This document shows positions 1 through 9,364 of a DNA stretch of 64,000 nt, one piece after another. Each line of letters opens with the position of its first letter. Position 1 is the stretch's first letter. The DNA is from Haloarcula sebkhae (lineage in GTDB: Archaea; Halobacteriota; Halobacteria; Halobacteriales; Haloarculaceae), in contig NZ_BMPD01000005.1 of assembly GCF_014647415.1 (NCBI RefSeq), positions 248,001-312,000 of the forward strand, read 5' to 3'. The position numbers and the translations under genes are program-made. The notes below the pieces were generated by a model. It had not been told where the DNA came from, ran no database searches, and was given only the letters and a program-made list of their open reading frames with translations.

Positions 1-619
1 GAGACACCCCCTCTCGCGTGGGTCGCTCCGCGTTGTCGTATCGCACATCGACGCGGCCCTTGTTGTAGTAGGCCGCGGCGTCGTCTATGGTCGCGTTCCG
101 CGAGACCGTTCCGCCGCCGACGCCCGACCGCCGGACGTTGTACACGTCGACATATGTGTCCTCGACCTCGGCGAGCGAGAGCGAGTTGACGGTGTCGCCG
201 CTCCCGGCAGGGGACGCGATCGACGGTGGGCCGGTGGGGGTTTCGGCGGCAAAGCCTGGCAGCGTGATACCGCCCACAGCAGCGAGCACGATGAGGCCGA
301 GCAGCAGTGCCACGGCGGCGTAGCCGATTACGTACTTCGTTTCGAGCACGTCCAGCCAGCCGGTCTTTATTTCGTCCAGCGGGTCGTCTTCCGGCGGCCC
401 CGTCCGTCGCTCGAAGTTGCTTCCGCCACAGCGTTTGCACGGTGGAGAGTTCTTCTGGTGCTGGCGACCGCAGTCTAGACAGACCCACCTGGGTCCGCCC
501 TCGACGACCTCTTCGTTGACCTGCGTCACGGCCTCCTCGAAGGAGCCGTGCCCGCAGTTGTCACACGGCGGGTCGTTCTCCTCGTGGGGTTTGCCACACC
601 ATTCACACCGCCATTTCAT
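1..619 (-). CDS. Zinc-ribbon, membrane-anchored CAP-like protein (partial, runs off window start)
   Basis: The gene begins at the ATG at 619 and runs out of the window, so about 206 N-terminal residues are visible. Two CxxC...CxxC ribbons come first (CEWC with CDNC, then CLDC with CKRC). A KTGWLDVLETKYVIGY linker leads into one hydrophobic segment. A low-complexity stretch follows, then the start of an extracellular domain with the NVRRSGVG and YYNKGR pattern of CAP/SCP helices. It is a clear paralogue of the next gene (1001-1846), with the same opening MKWRCE and the same linker. The ribbons would face the cytoplasm and the CAP-like part the outside. The function is unknown; CAP assignment is by pattern only. 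Confidence 0.8.
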   Translation of the reverse strand, partial: MKWRCEWCGKPHEENDPPCDNCGHGSFEEAVTQVNEEVVEGGPRWVCLDCGRQHQKNSPPCKRCGGSNFERRTGPPEDDPLDEIKTGWLDVLETKYVIGYAAVALLLGLIVLAAVGGITLPGFAAETPTGPPSIASPAGSGDTVNSLSLAEVEDTYVDVYNVRRSGVGGGTVSRNATIDDAAAYYNKGRVDVRYDNAERPTREGVS

Positions 620-1000
620 TGTTGAGTCTCCGTGTTGGGCGGATAAAACCTGCCCGATGCCGGGCCACAGTGCTGCGGTTCTCCGGCGGTGTTCCTCCAC
701 GGTCGCTCGGTCATCGGCTGACTCATCGGGGCCGTTCGACTCCGGTGATACCTGCTGCCAGAGGCTGGGCTGGGTGTGACTGTTGACAGCGGGAACCGAT
801 ATCGCACGCCGAGACGCGGGGAAGATCGAGGCAACCGAGGCGACAGAAGAACTGCGTCATACAGATACAATGACAGGTGTGGGTATTTAATATTGCTACC
901 CTAAGTCGGTGATGGCGTTACAGTCGGATGGAATCTGTAGGGCCGCCCAAACCGTAGTCCAGCGGTCACCTCTAGCCCCTAAATGTGCATCACAGTCGCT
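620..1000. other. Intergenic gap between the two zinc-ribbon paralogues
   Basis: No convincing gene is seen. The open frames here are arginine/serine-rich shadows typical of GC-rich DNA. A short AT-rich stretch near 880-895 (TATTTAATATT) could be a promoter element for leftward transcription, but it lies more than 250 bp from the ATG at 619. Confidence 0.5.
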
Positions 1001-1846
1001 TCAGCACAAGAACTGAGCGATATATATCTCACCGTTGACTGCGTGGACATCGACGCCGGTCGCCCCCCGGCTATAGTTCGAGAACTCCTCGGTGTTCTCA
1101 ACGAATGCACTCACCAGCGTAGTGGCCAGAACTGATTCGTTCCGGTAGGGCTCCGGGTGCTTGGCCGCCAGTTCATCAGTGGTGAACGCAAAGTCAGCGC
1201 GGTAATACTTACCGGTGCAGGCGTCACCGATGATCCCCTCGCGTTGACGCTCGGTCGTGCCGCTCCCATCACCGTAGTCCTGCTTCACCTCGTGTTTGTT
1301 GTGGAACGTGGCCAATTCGGTGAGTTGATGGCTCCGGTCAAGCTGGTCGTAGCCACTCGCGGCCCGGCGGTCGTTGAGCTGGTCGAGGTACAGCCGCTCG
1401 ACGGTGTCGATATCCAGCCCGTTCACCGTAGCGCCATTTCCGGGAACGTCTTCCACCCTTGGATTGCCATCAGCGGTCCCTGGGAGATTAATAACACCGG
1501 CAGTTGCTAGGAGAACTGTCACGAGAAACAGCCCGGTAACGAGATAGCCGACGACGTATTTTGCCTCCAGCACGTCGAGCCAGCCCGTTGACCCAACGTC
1601 CTCAAACTCATCGGCGTGCTGGGTGTCTTTCCGGAGAGTAGCGTTCCCACAGCGGCTGCACGGCGGCGAGTGTTTCTGGTGGCGTCGGCCACACTCTGTG
1701 CAGGCCCACTCGGGCGTCCGTTGGGCATCAGTACTCTCAGGCCCCATCGGAACGACCGCTCGCTCAAAGCTTCCGTGGCCGCAGTTGTCACACGGCGGGT
1801 TGTTCTCCGCGTGAGGCTTCTCGCACCGTTCACACCGCCATTTCAT
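1001..1846 (-). CDS. Zinc-ribbon, membrane-anchored CAP-like protein
   Basis: 281 residues. Two N-terminal zinc ribbons (CERC/CDNC near residues 5-23 and CTEC/CSRC near 49-66) are followed by a membrane segment around residues 94-117 (YVVGYLVTGLFLVTVLLATAG). The C-terminal part carries LYLDQLNDRRAASG, FHNKHE and a closing VDVHAVNGEIYIAQFLC. These match the order of motifs in CAP/SCP-PR1 domains (helix with NxxR, His-containing helix, final beta strand). The extracytoplasmic CAP-like domain coupled to cytoplasmic ribbons suggests a surface protein with an inside sensing or binding part, which is inference. A tandem paralogue lies directly downstream. A TATA element at 1867-1874 fits this start. 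Confidence 0.85.
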   Translation of the reverse strand: MKWRCERCEKPHAENNPPCDNCGHGSFERAVVPMGPESTDAQRTPEWACTECGRRHQKHSPPCSRCGNATLRKDTQHADEFEDVGSTGWLDVLEAKYVVGYLVTGLFLVTVLLATAGVINLPGTADGNPRVEDVPGNGATVNGLDIDTVERLYLDQLNDRRAASGYDQLDRSHQLTELATFHNKHEVKQDYGDGSGTTERQREGIIGDACTGKYYRADFAFTTDELAAKHPEPYRNESVLATTLVSAFVENTEEFSNYSRGATGVDVHAVNGEIYIAQFLC

Positions 1847-1866
1847 TACCGGCCCTATGTGGTAAT

Positions 1867-1874
1867 AATATAAA
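1867..1874 (-). promoter_or_regulatory. Box A / TATA promoter element for the 1001-1846 gene
   Basis: Read on the minus strand the sequence is TTTATATT, centred about 25 bp upstream of the ATG at 1846. This is the spacing expected for an archaeal TATA box serving a nearly leaderless transcript. Confidence 0.6.
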
Positions 1875-1891
1875 GAATACTCGGTACGAAC

Positions 1892-2116
1892 TCAACGTGA
1901 TCGAAGTACCCCGGTCGCCGAACATTCAGGCTGATGACCCATGTCACGTCGGCTTCGACATCGGCGTGGCGCCAAGTGAGCGACAGGTGGCCCACTGTCA
2001 CCGCCGCTTCCGACCAGCAAAAGAGTCACACCAGCAACGACCATGCCAAGCAACAGTGGGCTGTGGAGCAAAGTACCGAAATAAAATATCGCGAGAAACA
2101 TCCCAACAGGGACCAA
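1892..2116 (-). pseudogene. Possible remnant of a small membrane protein gene
   Basis: In the otherwise empty stretch 1847-2211 one frame contains two hydrophobic runs (VPVGMFLAIFYFGTLL, then LLLGMVVAGVTLLLVG) followed by an arginine-rich tail that looks untranslated. There is no ATG; only a TTG at 2116. The same frame stays open upstream to about 2190 without a usable start. It may be a decayed membrane gene or chance. Nothing else is visible in the gap. Confidence 0.25.
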
Positions 2117-2211
2117 TTCAACGGGGCCAATGTGTCGGTAGGTGGACTGCTTCGTGCAGCGGTGTTCGATGTAACAAATCTAAAACTATAGAGTCCTAAG
2201 ACTGTCACCAG

Positions 2212-3027
2212 CTACAGTCGGACCGGAATCCCCTTGCTGTCGAGGTATTCCTTGGTCTCGGCGATGGAGTACTCGCCGAAGTGGAAGATGGAGGCGGCGA
2301 GGCCGGCGTCCGCGCCGGCATCGACGAACACTTCTTCCATATCCTCCGGGCCGCCACAGCCCGAGGAGGCGATGACCGGCGTCGAGACGGTGTCACAGAC
2401 GGCTTTCATCAGCGGGATGTCGTAGCCGTCCTTGGTTCCATCGGCGTCGATGGAGTTGACGAACAGTTCGCCTGCGCCGCGCTCTTCTGCTTCGGTGGCC
2501 CACTCGACAACGTCCAGCCCAGTCCCCTCGCGCCCTCCCTTGACCGTGCATTCGAACCAGCAGGACTCGCCATCGACCTCGGTGTAGTACTCGCCGTCCT
2601 CGTCGAAGCGCCGGCGAGCGTCGACGGAGATGACGATACACTGGCTCCCGAACGCCGCCGCTCCCTCGTTGATGAGGTCCGGTTCGGCGATAGCGCCGGA
2701 GTTGATCGAGACCTTGTCTGCACCGGCCCGCAACGTTTCCTTGATGTCCTCGCGGGTGCGGATGCCGCCGCCGACTGTCAGCGGGATGAACACCTCGTCG
2801 GCCACGGCCGAAACTGTATCGAGCATCGTCTCGCGCCCCTCGGCGGAGGCGGTGATGTCCAGAAAGACGAACTCGTCGGCCCCGGACTCGTTGTATGCCT
2901 TAGCCATCTCTACCGGGTCGCCGGTGTACTCTAGATCCTCGAAGTTGACTCCCGTGTACACCGCCGCGTCCCCGTTCTCGTCCACATCGACGTCGATACA
3001 GGGGATGATCCGTTTCGTGAGCGTCAT
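2212..3027 (-). CDS. hisF: Imidazole glycerol phosphate synthase cyclase subunit HisF
   Basis: 271 residues from the ATG at 3027. HisF is the cyclase half of the HisF-HisH enzyme. It uses ammonia from HisH to turn PRFAR into imidazole-glycerol phosphate and AICAR in histidine biosynthesis. The (beta/alpha)8 barrel signatures are all present: [10 protein letters not shown] with the catalytic Asp at the N terminus, [26 protein letters not shown], and [10 protein letters not shown] near the C terminus. The frame stays open further upstream, but HisF homology starts at [12 protein letters not shown]. It is transcribed alone here, divergent from the gene at 3145. Other his genes are not in the window, as is common in haloarchaea where they are scattered. 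Confidence 0.97.
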   Translation of the reverse strand: MTLTKRIIPCIDVDVDENGDAAVYTGVNFEDLEYTGDPVEMAKAYNESGADEFVFLDITASAEGRETMLDTVSAVADEVFIPLTVGGGIRTREDIKETLRAGADKVSINSGAIAEPDLINEGAAAFGSQCIVISVDARRRFDEDGEYYTEVDGESCWFECTVKGGREGTGLDVVEWATEAEERGAGELFVNSIDADGTKDGYDIPLMKAVCDTVSTPVIASSGCGGPEDMEEVFVDAGADAGLAASIFHFGEYSIAETKEYLDSKGIPVRL

Positions 3028-3144
3028 TCGATACCCGTGAGTTCGACACAACGCCGTTTGACCGTTTCGACTGGTGCAAGTGTCTGGCCGAGTACGCAGT
3101 GACAATCCGACAGCTACACGTACGACGCTCCAGAACCACCGGCT

Positions 3145-3336
3145 ATGGCAGACGACCACCACGAGGAGGATCGGCCGGATTACGACCCCGAACACGTCGA
3201 ACTGCCCGCGCGAGAACCGCCGCTTCGGTCGACGGCCCCACAGAGTCCGTTCACCATGTCTCAGGTCGGGACAGGGCTCGGCGTCCTGCTGGTCGGACTA
3301 GTGCTTACGTTCGGTATCGCACTGGCGCTGGCCTGA
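3145..3336 (+). CDS. Small haloarchaeal membrane protein
   Basis: 63 residues. The first 38 residues are highly acidic and proline-rich (EEDRPDYDPEHVELP). A single hydrophobic helix then fills residues 41-62 (GTGLGVLLVGLVLTFGIALALA) at the C terminus, giving a tail-anchored layout. Short proteins with this arrangement are widespread in haloarchaea and have no assigned function. It lies divergently next to hisF with about 117 bp between starts. Confidence 0.8.
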   Translation: MADDHHEEDRPDYDPEHVELPAREPPLRSTAPQSPFTMSQVGTGLGVLLVGLVLTFGIALALA

Positions 3337-3396
3337 GCAGGTTGGTATGACCACGTCGCCCTCCAGAGATATCATTTTTGATACTTCTGGGGAGAG

Positions 3397-3404
3397 TATA
3401 TAGG
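3397..3404 (+). promoter_or_regulatory. TATA box of the FIST/histidine kinase operon
   Basis: TATATAGG lies 26-33 bp upstream of the ATG at 3430. This spacing places the transcription start at or very near the start codon and supports that start. Confidence 0.65.
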
Positions 3405-3429
3405 TTTCCACGCGAATAACGGTTGTATA

Positions 3430-4641
3430 ATGTCTCCCCATTCAGACGCGAGTACAGCGGTCGCAACGGGAACGTCAGTGGCGACTGCTGGTACGCGCGC
3501 TGGCCGGGAGGCGACAAGCGCCGCTCGTGACCGACTGGACGCCGATCGGGTGGACTTCTGTCAAGTGTTTGCCAGCTCGGGGTTCGATGCCGAAACCGTT
3601 CTGGCGGGCGTGAATGCGCTCGTCGACGACGAGACAGCCGTTGTCGGCTGCACGGCTGGCGGAGCGTTCACTGAGGAGCAATCGATGGATACCGGCGTGG
3701 CCGTCACGCTCGTTACCAGTGACTCGTTCCGGTTCGATACAGCCCTCGCCGTCGGTCTCAGCGAGAACACTCGCGGGGCTGTCAGAGATGCTGTCCGAGC
3801 GCTTCCCGAAGATATCGAGGAACCATACCAGTCAGCGATCGTCCTCCACGACGGGCTGTCGGGCGTCGGTGAACAATTATCGTTGTCGGTCCAGCGACGG
3901 CTTGGCCCCTATGTCGAATTCGCAGGTGGGGCCGCATCTGACGGTCTCAGAATGGAGTCGGCACCGGTGTTTTGCGACGAGTCGGTCGCCGAAGACGCAG
4001 TTGTTCTCGTACTCGTCTCTGGCGAGAAGCGTCCGATCATCACTGTCAACCACGGTCACAGCCCCATCTCAGAGCCGTGGGAGGTAACCGATGTCTCCGG
4101 AAACGTGGTGCACGAACTCAACGGTGAGCCGGCCTTTGACGTGTGGAAGGACGCTGTTCGAGACCACGCTATGGAGACATCAGGGATAGCTGTCGACGAT
4201 GTCCCAGTCGGGTCCGCGGATCTCAGGAGGCTCATGGTCACGTACCTGTTCGGTATCGACCAAGGAGAGACCTTCAAGATCCGCTGGCCCCGGACCGCGA
4301 TTGAGGAGACTGGCGCACTGCAGTTCGCCGTCGATATTCCGGAGGGGACTGTCCTTCGTATAATGCATGGCAACAGAGCGGACCAGATCGCGTCCGCCGA
4401 GCAGGCTGCTGCCGACGCTGTCTCGCTGTGTGACGGGAACATCGCTGGCGCGTTCGTCTATGACTGTGCGTGTCGTCAGCTTCTCTTCGACGACGCGTTT
4501 TCAGCGGCTGTCGATGGTATCATATCGACCCTGTCGGCCCCAGTTGCTGGGTTTGAGACGTACGGGGAGCTGTGTATGCAGGCTGGACAACTCAGTGGCT
4601 TTCACAATACGACAACAGTGCTTTTCGCACTGCCGGAATAA
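3430..4641 (+). CDS. FIST domain sensory protein
   Basis: 403 residues, soluble. The N-terminal half has the FIST_N pattern (FASSGFDAETVLAGV, then VVGCTAGGAFTEE, and later FAGGAASDG). The C-terminal half matches FIST_C (HELNGEPAFDVWKDAV; a closing QLSGFHNTTTVLFALPE). FIST domains are thought to bind small ligands such as amino acids and to sit next to signalling domains. Here the FIST protein is separate, but a PAS histidine kinase starts 3 bp after its stop codon. The two probably form a ligand-sensing pair in one transcript. A TATA box at 3397 supports the start. The ligand is unknown. Confidence 0.88.
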   Translation: MSPHSDASTAVATGTSVATAGTRAGREATSAARDRLDADRVDFCQVFASSGFDAETVLAGVNALVDDETAVVGCTAGGAFTEEQSMDTGVAVTLVTSDSFRFDTALAVGLSENTRGAVRDAVRALPEDIEEPYQSAIVLHDGLSGVGEQLSLSVQRRLGPYVEFAGGAASDGLRMESAPVFCDESVAEDAVVLVLVSGEKRPIITVNHGHSPISEPWEVTDVSGNVVHELNGEPAFDVWKDAVRDHAMETSGIAVDDVPVGSADLRRLMVTYLFGIDQGETFKIRWPRTAIEETGALQFAVDIPEGTVLRIMHGNRADQIASAEQAAADAVSLCDGNIAGAFVYDCACRQLLFDDAFSAAVDGIISTLSAPVAGFETYGELCMQAGQLSGFHNTTTVLFALPE

Positions 4642-4644
4642 CAG

Positions 4645-5862
4645 ATGAATCGAACAGGACTCGTTTCAAAGTTCGCAGAAACGGTCGGCATCGAGAAGGC
4701 GTCGGCTATCGTCGACGACGCGATGGGTGATCTTGGTATCAGTGACGAAACGGAGATAGACGACACGGATGCACAGGACATCTGTGATATAATTCAGCAC
4801 AACAACGAGGGATACGTCGCACTCGTCGCGAGTGAACTCCGCGTACAGCTGGCGGCACAGGAACGCTTTGACGCGCTCCTGGGGAACATCCCGAACCCGG
4901 CTGTCGTCGTCGAGTTTGAGCAGCGAGAGCCATACGTCAAGTCGATCAACGAAGCGTTCGCGGACTCGTTCGGCTACGACCGGGCGGCTGCAGTCGGAGC
5001 GGAGCTTCGGACACTCCTCGCGCCGCCCGGAGCCGACTCCGAAGTCATCAGGACAGACTGGTGGGAACAGACTGGCCAGTCGGAGCAAGAGGTCAGACGG
5101 ATGACCGCATCAGGCGAGGTCCGGACCTACCTGTTCCGGAGTACGATTGTCTCTCGTGATAGCAGTCAACTGGAAGGGTACGGGATATACACCGACATCA
5201 CTGAACGGAAGCGCCGCGAACAACAGCTGAAACACCAGAACGAGCGCCTCGACGAGTTTGTCAGTATCGTCAGCCACGACCTTCGGAACCCGTTGAACGT
5301 CGCATCCGGCCGCACCCACCTCCTGCTCGATGACATCGAGGACCCGGCTGTTCAGGAGGGCCTACAGGAGGTCGCTGCGGCACACGAGCGGATGGCACGG
5401 ATTCTCGATGACACGCTGACGCTCGCTCGTCAGGGGCGAGTCGTCGGCGAAACCGCGAGCGTCTCCATCGAAGCCGTCGCAGCCGACGCGTGGCAACAGG
5501 TCGAAACCGAGGACGCAACGCTTACCATCGAAACCGACGCGACCATCGAAGCGGACTCCGAGCGCCTCCAGCAGCTATTCGAGAATCTCTACCGGAACGC
5601 TATCGAGCACGCTGGCGCGGCATGTACCGTCGTTGTGTCCGCACCCGGGGCACACGAGCAGAACGGGTTCTCCATCGCCGACGACGGTCCCGGTATTTCA
5701 CCAGACGACCGTGAGTTGGTGTTCGAACACGGCTACTCGACCAACTCGGACGGGACAGGGTTCGGCCTGTCAATCGTTCAAAGCATCGCTGAAGCACACG
5801 GCTGGTCAGTCGCAGTCTCAGAAAGCGAAATGGGCGGTGCGCGGTTCGATATCCGCTGGTAA
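4645..5862 (+). CDS. PAS-domain sensor histidine kinase
   Basis: 405 residues with no clear membrane segment. A helical N-terminal region (about 1-75) is followed by a PAS/PAC domain (about 75-195, ending GYGIYTDITERKRREQQL). Next come HisKA with the phospho-acceptor His near residue 211 (FVSIVSHDLRNPLN) and a HATPase domain with N box NLYRNAIEHA, G1 DDGPGI and G2 GTGFGLSI. It starts 3 bp after the FIST gene, so co-transcription is near certain, and the FIST protein is its likely input partner. No response regulator is adjacent; haloarchaeal kinases often lack a neighbouring one. Confidence 0.93.
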   Translation: MNRTGLVSKFAETVGIEKASAIVDDAMGDLGISDETEIDDTDAQDICDIIQHNNEGYVALVASELRVQLAAQERFDALLGNIPNPAVVVEFEQREPYVKSINEAFADSFGYDRAAAVGAELRTLLAPPGADSEVIRTDWWEQTGQSEQEVRRMTASGEVRTYLFRSTIVSRDSSQLEGYGIYTDITERKRREQQLKHQNERLDEFVSIVSHDLRNPLNVASGRTHLLLDDIEDPAVQEGLQEVAAAHERMARILDDTLTLARQGRVVGETASVSIEAVAADAWQQVETEDATLTIETDATIEADSERLQQLFENLYRNAIEHAGAACTVVVSAPGAHEQNGFSIADDGPGISPDDRELVFEHGYSTNSDGTGFGLSIVQSIAEAHGWSVAVSESEMGGARFDIRW

Positions 5863-8079
5863 TCAGGCCAGTTCGTCCTCGATGACTGACCGCAGGTCGG
5901 CGATGTCCGCAGCGTCGTACGCCAGCGTCTCGTCATTGACGGTGATATCGAGGTGGTTCGAGCCGTTTGCTTCGCCCAGTTCCGTCACCGGGGCGACGCC
6001 GTCGAAGGCCTCGCGGACGGCCGCCGGGTCGGTCGTCTCGAATACCACGCGGCCGGGTCGTTCGTTGAACAGGAGGCGCTTCCGTGTCCCGCGGTCGACC
6101 GTGTCGAGCTCGACGGATGCGCCGGCGTCCTCGTGGACCATCTCGGCCAGCGTCACCGCGAGACCGCCGTGGCTCACGTCGTGGCTCGCCAGCACGTGGT
6201 CGGCGTCGGCGACCTCGGCAATCGTCTCGATGGCCGCCGTCGACTCCGCCGGGAGGGCGGGGAAGCGGTCAGTGCCGCCGAACTGCGCGGTGTACTCGGA
6301 CCCGCCGAGTCGCGGATCGGTCTCACCTTCCAGTGCAGTGTCGCCGACGACGACGAGCGTTCCCTCGCCGGACAGCGACAGCGACGGGGCGTCGTAGCCT
6401 TCCTTAACTCCGACCAGCGCGAGCGTCGGCGTCGGCGGAATCGGGCCGTCCTGGGAATCGTTGTACAGCGAGACGTTCCCGCCGACGACCGGCACGTCGA
6501 GGTCGCTGCACATGTCCGCCAGACCGTCGACGATGCCTTTGAAACCGCCGTACACGTCGGGCTTCTCGGGGTTGCCGCCGTTCAGGCAGTCCACGGCTGC
6601 GTGGGGTATCGCGCCCTTTGCAGCGACGTTCGTGGCGTTTTCCAGCGCGACGGCGCGTGCGCCCTCGTACGGCGCGGCGTCAGTCCAGTTGGGGTCTGCG
6701 CCCGCCGAGAAGGCGAGCCCGGTCCCGGCCTCACGGATGGCGAGCAGGGCGGCGTCGTCGCCGGGCAGGACGCTCGTGCGGACCTGCACCTCGTGGTCGT
6801 ACTGGCGGTACACCCACCGCTTCGAAGCGCAGTTCGGGCTGGCGACGATCTGCTCGAACGCCGCGTCCAACGACACGGTCGGCAGGTCCCGTTCCTGCTT
6901 CGGTGGTGCGTTGCTCGGTAGGTCGTTCATCGGCGCACCGTCGCCGAGGAACGCCGCATCCACGTCGACGACCGTCTCGGCGTCTCGCGAGCGCTGCCCG
7001 CTCGACTCGTCCGAGGCAGTAGCCTCGCTGCCCTCGAACGTGCAGACGTAGTTCGTCCCGGGTTCGGTGAGTTCGCCGATGACCGAACAGCCCAGATCGA
7101 ACCGCTCGGCGAGCTCGGCCACGCGGTCGACGTTTTCCGGCGCGATCTCGTAGACCATCCGCTCCTGGCTCTCGGCCAGCAGAATCTCCATCGCGTTCAT
7201 ATTCGGCTCGCGCTGGTGGACGCGGTCGAGTTCGATGCGCGCGCCGAGGCCGCCCTTGGCGACCAGTTCGGACGACGCGCCGCCGAGGCCGGCGGCCCCC
7301 AAGTCGCGGGCCGACTCGACGAGGTCCTCGTCCAGCAGCGCCTCGTTGCACTCGACGAGCAGCTTCTCGGAGTACGGGTCGCCGACCTGCACGGCCGGCC
7401 GGTCCTCCGTTTCGGCGTCCTCCGCGAGGTCCTCGCTGGCGAAGGACGCGCCGCCGAGACCGTCCCGGCCCGTCGCGTTACCGACGAGGACGAGCTTGTT
7501 GCCCGGCTCCTGTGCCTCGGCGGTGATGGTCCGCTCGGGCTCCAACAGGCCGATGCAGGAGACGTTGACGAGCGGATTGCCCTCGTAGTCGTCGTGGAAA
7601 GCGACGCTCCCGGTGACAGTCGGGACACCGATGCAGTTCCCGTAGTGGGAGATACCTTCGACGACGCCCTCGAAGAGATAGCGGGAGTGCTCCCGGTCGA
7701 AGTCGCCGAAGTACAGGCAGTCGGCCAGCGCGATGGGGTATGCCCCCATCGACAGCGTGTCCCGGACGATACCGCCAACGCCCGTCGCCGCGCCGTCGAA
7801 CGGGTCGACGTAGGACGGGTGATTGTGGGACTCGACGCCCATCGTGATGTACATCTCCTCACCGTCGCCGTGGGACGGCAGGGAAACGACGGCCGCGTCG
7901 TCGCCGGGGCCGATGACGACTTGGTCGCCCTCGGAGTCGAACGCCGACAGTAGGGGGCGAGAGGAGCGATACGCGCAGTGTTCGCTCCAGAGGTTCTCGA
8001 AGAGAGCGGCCTCCGCCCGTGTCGGCTCCCGACCGATCTCCTCGACCACGAGTTCGTGGTCCGCGTCGGACAGGCTCAT
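5863..8079 (-). CDS. purL: Phosphoribosylformylglycinamidine synthase subunit PurL
   Basis: 738 residues from the ATG at 8079 ([14 protein letters not shown]). A longer frame exists upstream, but the conserved N terminus begins here. The small-type PurL works with PurS and PurQ to convert FGAR to FGAM with ATP and glutamine-derived ammonia. Visible signatures are [23 protein letters not shown], the Mg/ATP region [33 protein letters not shown], and in the second half [11 protein letters not shown] and SHDVSHGGL. The length is normal for archaeal/Bacillus-type PurL. It is transcribed convergently with the kinase gene (stop codons abut). A CTTATCTT promoter-like element lies about 27 bp upstream of the chosen ATG. 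Confidence 0.97.
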   Translation of the reverse strand: MSLSDADHELVVEEIGREPTRAEAALFENLWSEHCAYRSSRPLLSAFDSEGDQVVIGPGDDAAVVSLPSHGDGEEMYITMGVESHNHPSYVDPFDGAATGVGGIVRDTLSMGAYPIALADCLYFGDFDREHSRYLFEGVVEGISHYGNCIGVPTVTGSVAFHDDYEGNPLVNVSCIGLLEPERTITAEAQEPGNKLVLVGNATGRDGLGGASFASEDLAEDAETEDRPAVQVGDPYSEKLLVECNEALLDEDLVESARDLGAAGLGGASSELVAKGGLGARIELDRVHQREPNMNAMEILLAESQERMVYEIAPENVDRVAELAERFDLGCSVIGELTEPGTNYVCTFEGSEATASDESSGQRSRDAETVVDVDAAFLGDGAPMNDLPSNAPPKQERDLPTVSLDAAFEQIVASPNCASKRWVYRQYDHEVQVRTSVLPGDDAALLAIREAGTGLAFSAGADPNWTDAAPYEGARAVALENATNVAAKGAIPHAAVDCLNGGNPEKPDVYGGFKGIVDGLADMCSDLDVPVVGGNVSLYNDSQDGPIPPTPTLALVGVKEGYDAPSLSLSGEGTLVVVGDTALEGETDPRLGGSEYTAQFGGTDRFPALPAESTAAIETIAEVADADHVLASHDVSHGGLAVTLAEMVHEDAGASVELDTVDRGTRKRLLFNERPGRVVFETTDPAAVREAFDGVAPVTELGEANGSNHLDITVNDETLAYDAADIADLRSVIEDELA

Positions 8080-8415
8080 TACCTCGTCGTGGCCGCCCAC
8101 AAGATAAGTCCCTTTCCATGCACCCGCGCCGGCAGTACGCGAACGTGCAACAGTGTCAGCAGCACACGAACCGCGCCTGTCGTGGCAAGCACCTGTACGG
8201 CGACTCGATACACTCCTTCGGCTGGACTCATTTCTGAATGCAGCGGATCACTGATATCGGCTGTGGGTTTCCAAGAGCCACAATATGAGTTATTGATGGG
8301 GCTGTGCCACAGATTCTGACTCAATACTCGGCGGGGCTACGTGACACCTCTCCTTTTCAAATCAGATAACTGGCCCTCGCAGTATATATGACCGCTGGCC
8401 ATACCCCAACGCAGT
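8080..8415. other. Intergenic region between purL and a membrane protein gene
   Basis: It holds two promoters. A box-A-like CTTATCTT (minus strand, 8103-8112) serves purL, and TATATAT at 8383-8389 serves the rightward gene. Two short overlapping frames exist (39 aa rightward from about 8118; about 50 aa leftward from 8231, ending TAATG on the purL start). Neither is convincing. Confidence 0.5.
8383..8389 (+). promoter_or_regulatory. TATA box for the gene at 8416
   Basis: TATATAT lies 27-33 bp upstream of the ATG at 8416, consistent with a leaderless or very short 5' leader. Confidence 0.65.
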
Positions 8416-8781
8416 ATGGGTGCTGCCGATGGTGACTGGCTAACGCTGGAAGGGAGCTCCTTCTCCAGTCGGTCCTTCTCCAGCGTGTGGGCGGTGGCGC
8501 TGGCCACCTACGGCGTCGGCGACGTGGTTACCACTATCGCCATCGTCTATTTCGTCCCCACGTTCACCGAGGCGAACCCCGCGATCCGGTGGGCGATCCA
8601 GTCGTTCGGCGGCGGTGGCTTCCTTGGACTCAAACTCCTCGTTATCTACTGCTGTCTTGGCCTGAGCATCTGGGGCGGCGTGCTGGAAGAGGACCCGCTG
8701 CTCTACTACGGCCCGCCGGCGCTCCTGACAGTGCTGGGGCTCGTCGTGACAGGATTCAATCTCGCGCTTCTGTTTTCCTGA
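8416..8781 (+). CDS. Small multi-spanning membrane protein (DUF5658-like)
   Basis: 121 residues with an N-terminal polar stretch and three or four hydrophobic segments (about 27-48, 70-92, 100-120). The first helix contains YGVGDVVTT followed by FTEANPAIRW. That 'GD-TT ... EANP' pattern is typical of a family of small haloarchaeal and bacterial membrane proteins of unknown function annotated as DUF5658. It stands alone with its own TATA box and is convergent with the next gene. Confidence 0.72.
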   Translation: MGAADGDWLTLEGSSFSSRSFSSVWAVALATYGVGDVVTTIAIVYFVPTFTEANPAIRWAIQSFGGGGFLGLKLLVIYCCLGLSIWGGVLEEDPLLYYGPPALLTVLGLVVTGFNLALLFS

Positions 8782-8846
8782 AACGCTCCCACGGCAACGA
8801 CCCTTCGCAGCGGAGACAAAAATGACAAGTCTCGGTCGTTGACGGA

Positions 8847-9173
8847 CTATTCGGCCGTCGTGTTGGTGCTGTTCCCGTCTGACTGGTTGGGAGCCGGTGT
8901 CGGGGTTTCGGACAGGAGCGCACTCGGCGGCGGCGAGGCACTGCCACCGCTTTCGGTCGACGCGGAATCAGTTCTATCCGGTGTTTCTGTTGGTGTCTCC
9001 GTCGGGCGTGGCGTCAGCTCGGTGGCGGGCTGGTCGGGTGCCGAGTCGCTGTTGTCGGTGAGACCGAGGGTCCCAACGCCAGCCCCGATGACAGCGAGTA
9101 GAACGAGAAGAACAAGTCCCAGAAACCGCTTGTTGTAGGTCCCGTCCGAATCCCGAAAGATACCGCTATCCAT
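8847..9173 (-). CDS. Membrane-anchored protein with Ser/Thr/Pro-rich extracellular tail
   Basis: 108 residues from the ATG at 9173. This start is preferred because GGTGGAG lies just upstream; an alternative at 9206 adds 11 residues. A short cytoplasmic part (MDSGIFRDSDGTYNKR) leads into one hydrophobic helix (residues about 17-38). A low-complexity tail rich in Thr, Pro, Ser, Asp and Gln follows (repeated PTETPTETP pattern), resembling the glycosylated linkers of haloarchaeal surface proteins. No enzymatic domain is visible and the function is unknown. Confidence 0.65.
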   Translation of the reverse strand: MDSGIFRDSDGTYNKRFLGLVLLVLLAVIGAGVGTLGLTDNSDSAPDQPATELTPRPTETPTETPDRTDSASTESGGSASPPPSALLSETPTPAPNQSDGNSTNTTAE

Positions 9174-9294
9174 CTCAGCTCCACCTCCGGCCAGCCGCGA
9201 CGCCACGCTGGAAGTAAGCCAATACCATCGTCTTTGATATGTTGTTGCTTCTGTCGTGGAGGGAGCCGCCTCTGTCCCACCAAGCCACCGATAT

Positions 9295-9307
9295 CCGACT
9301 TAGTCGG
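9295..9307. repeat. 13-bp perfect palindrome
   Basis: CCGACT-T-AGTCGG lies in the 190-bp space between two leftward genes (starts 9173 and stop 9365). It is followed by AT-rich sequence up to 9364. It could be an operator for the 8847-9173 gene or a weak hairpin near the end of the 9365-9901 transcript. Confidence 0.45.
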
Positions 9308-9364
9308 TTCGGTTTACAATATGTCGCCCAGCAGACGGTATAATGGTTTCTATGTTTTCAGCCG

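Noticed and set aside
8079..8231. Leftward 50-residue hydrophobic frame ending TAATG on the purL start
   Set aside because: The overlap looks like coupling, but a good box A for purL lies inside it and the sequence is arginine-rich shadow-like.
8118..8237. 39-residue rightward reading frame with two Cys and several His
   Set aside because: It overlaps a leftward frame and the purL promoter, has no recognisable motif order, and no clear promoter of its own.
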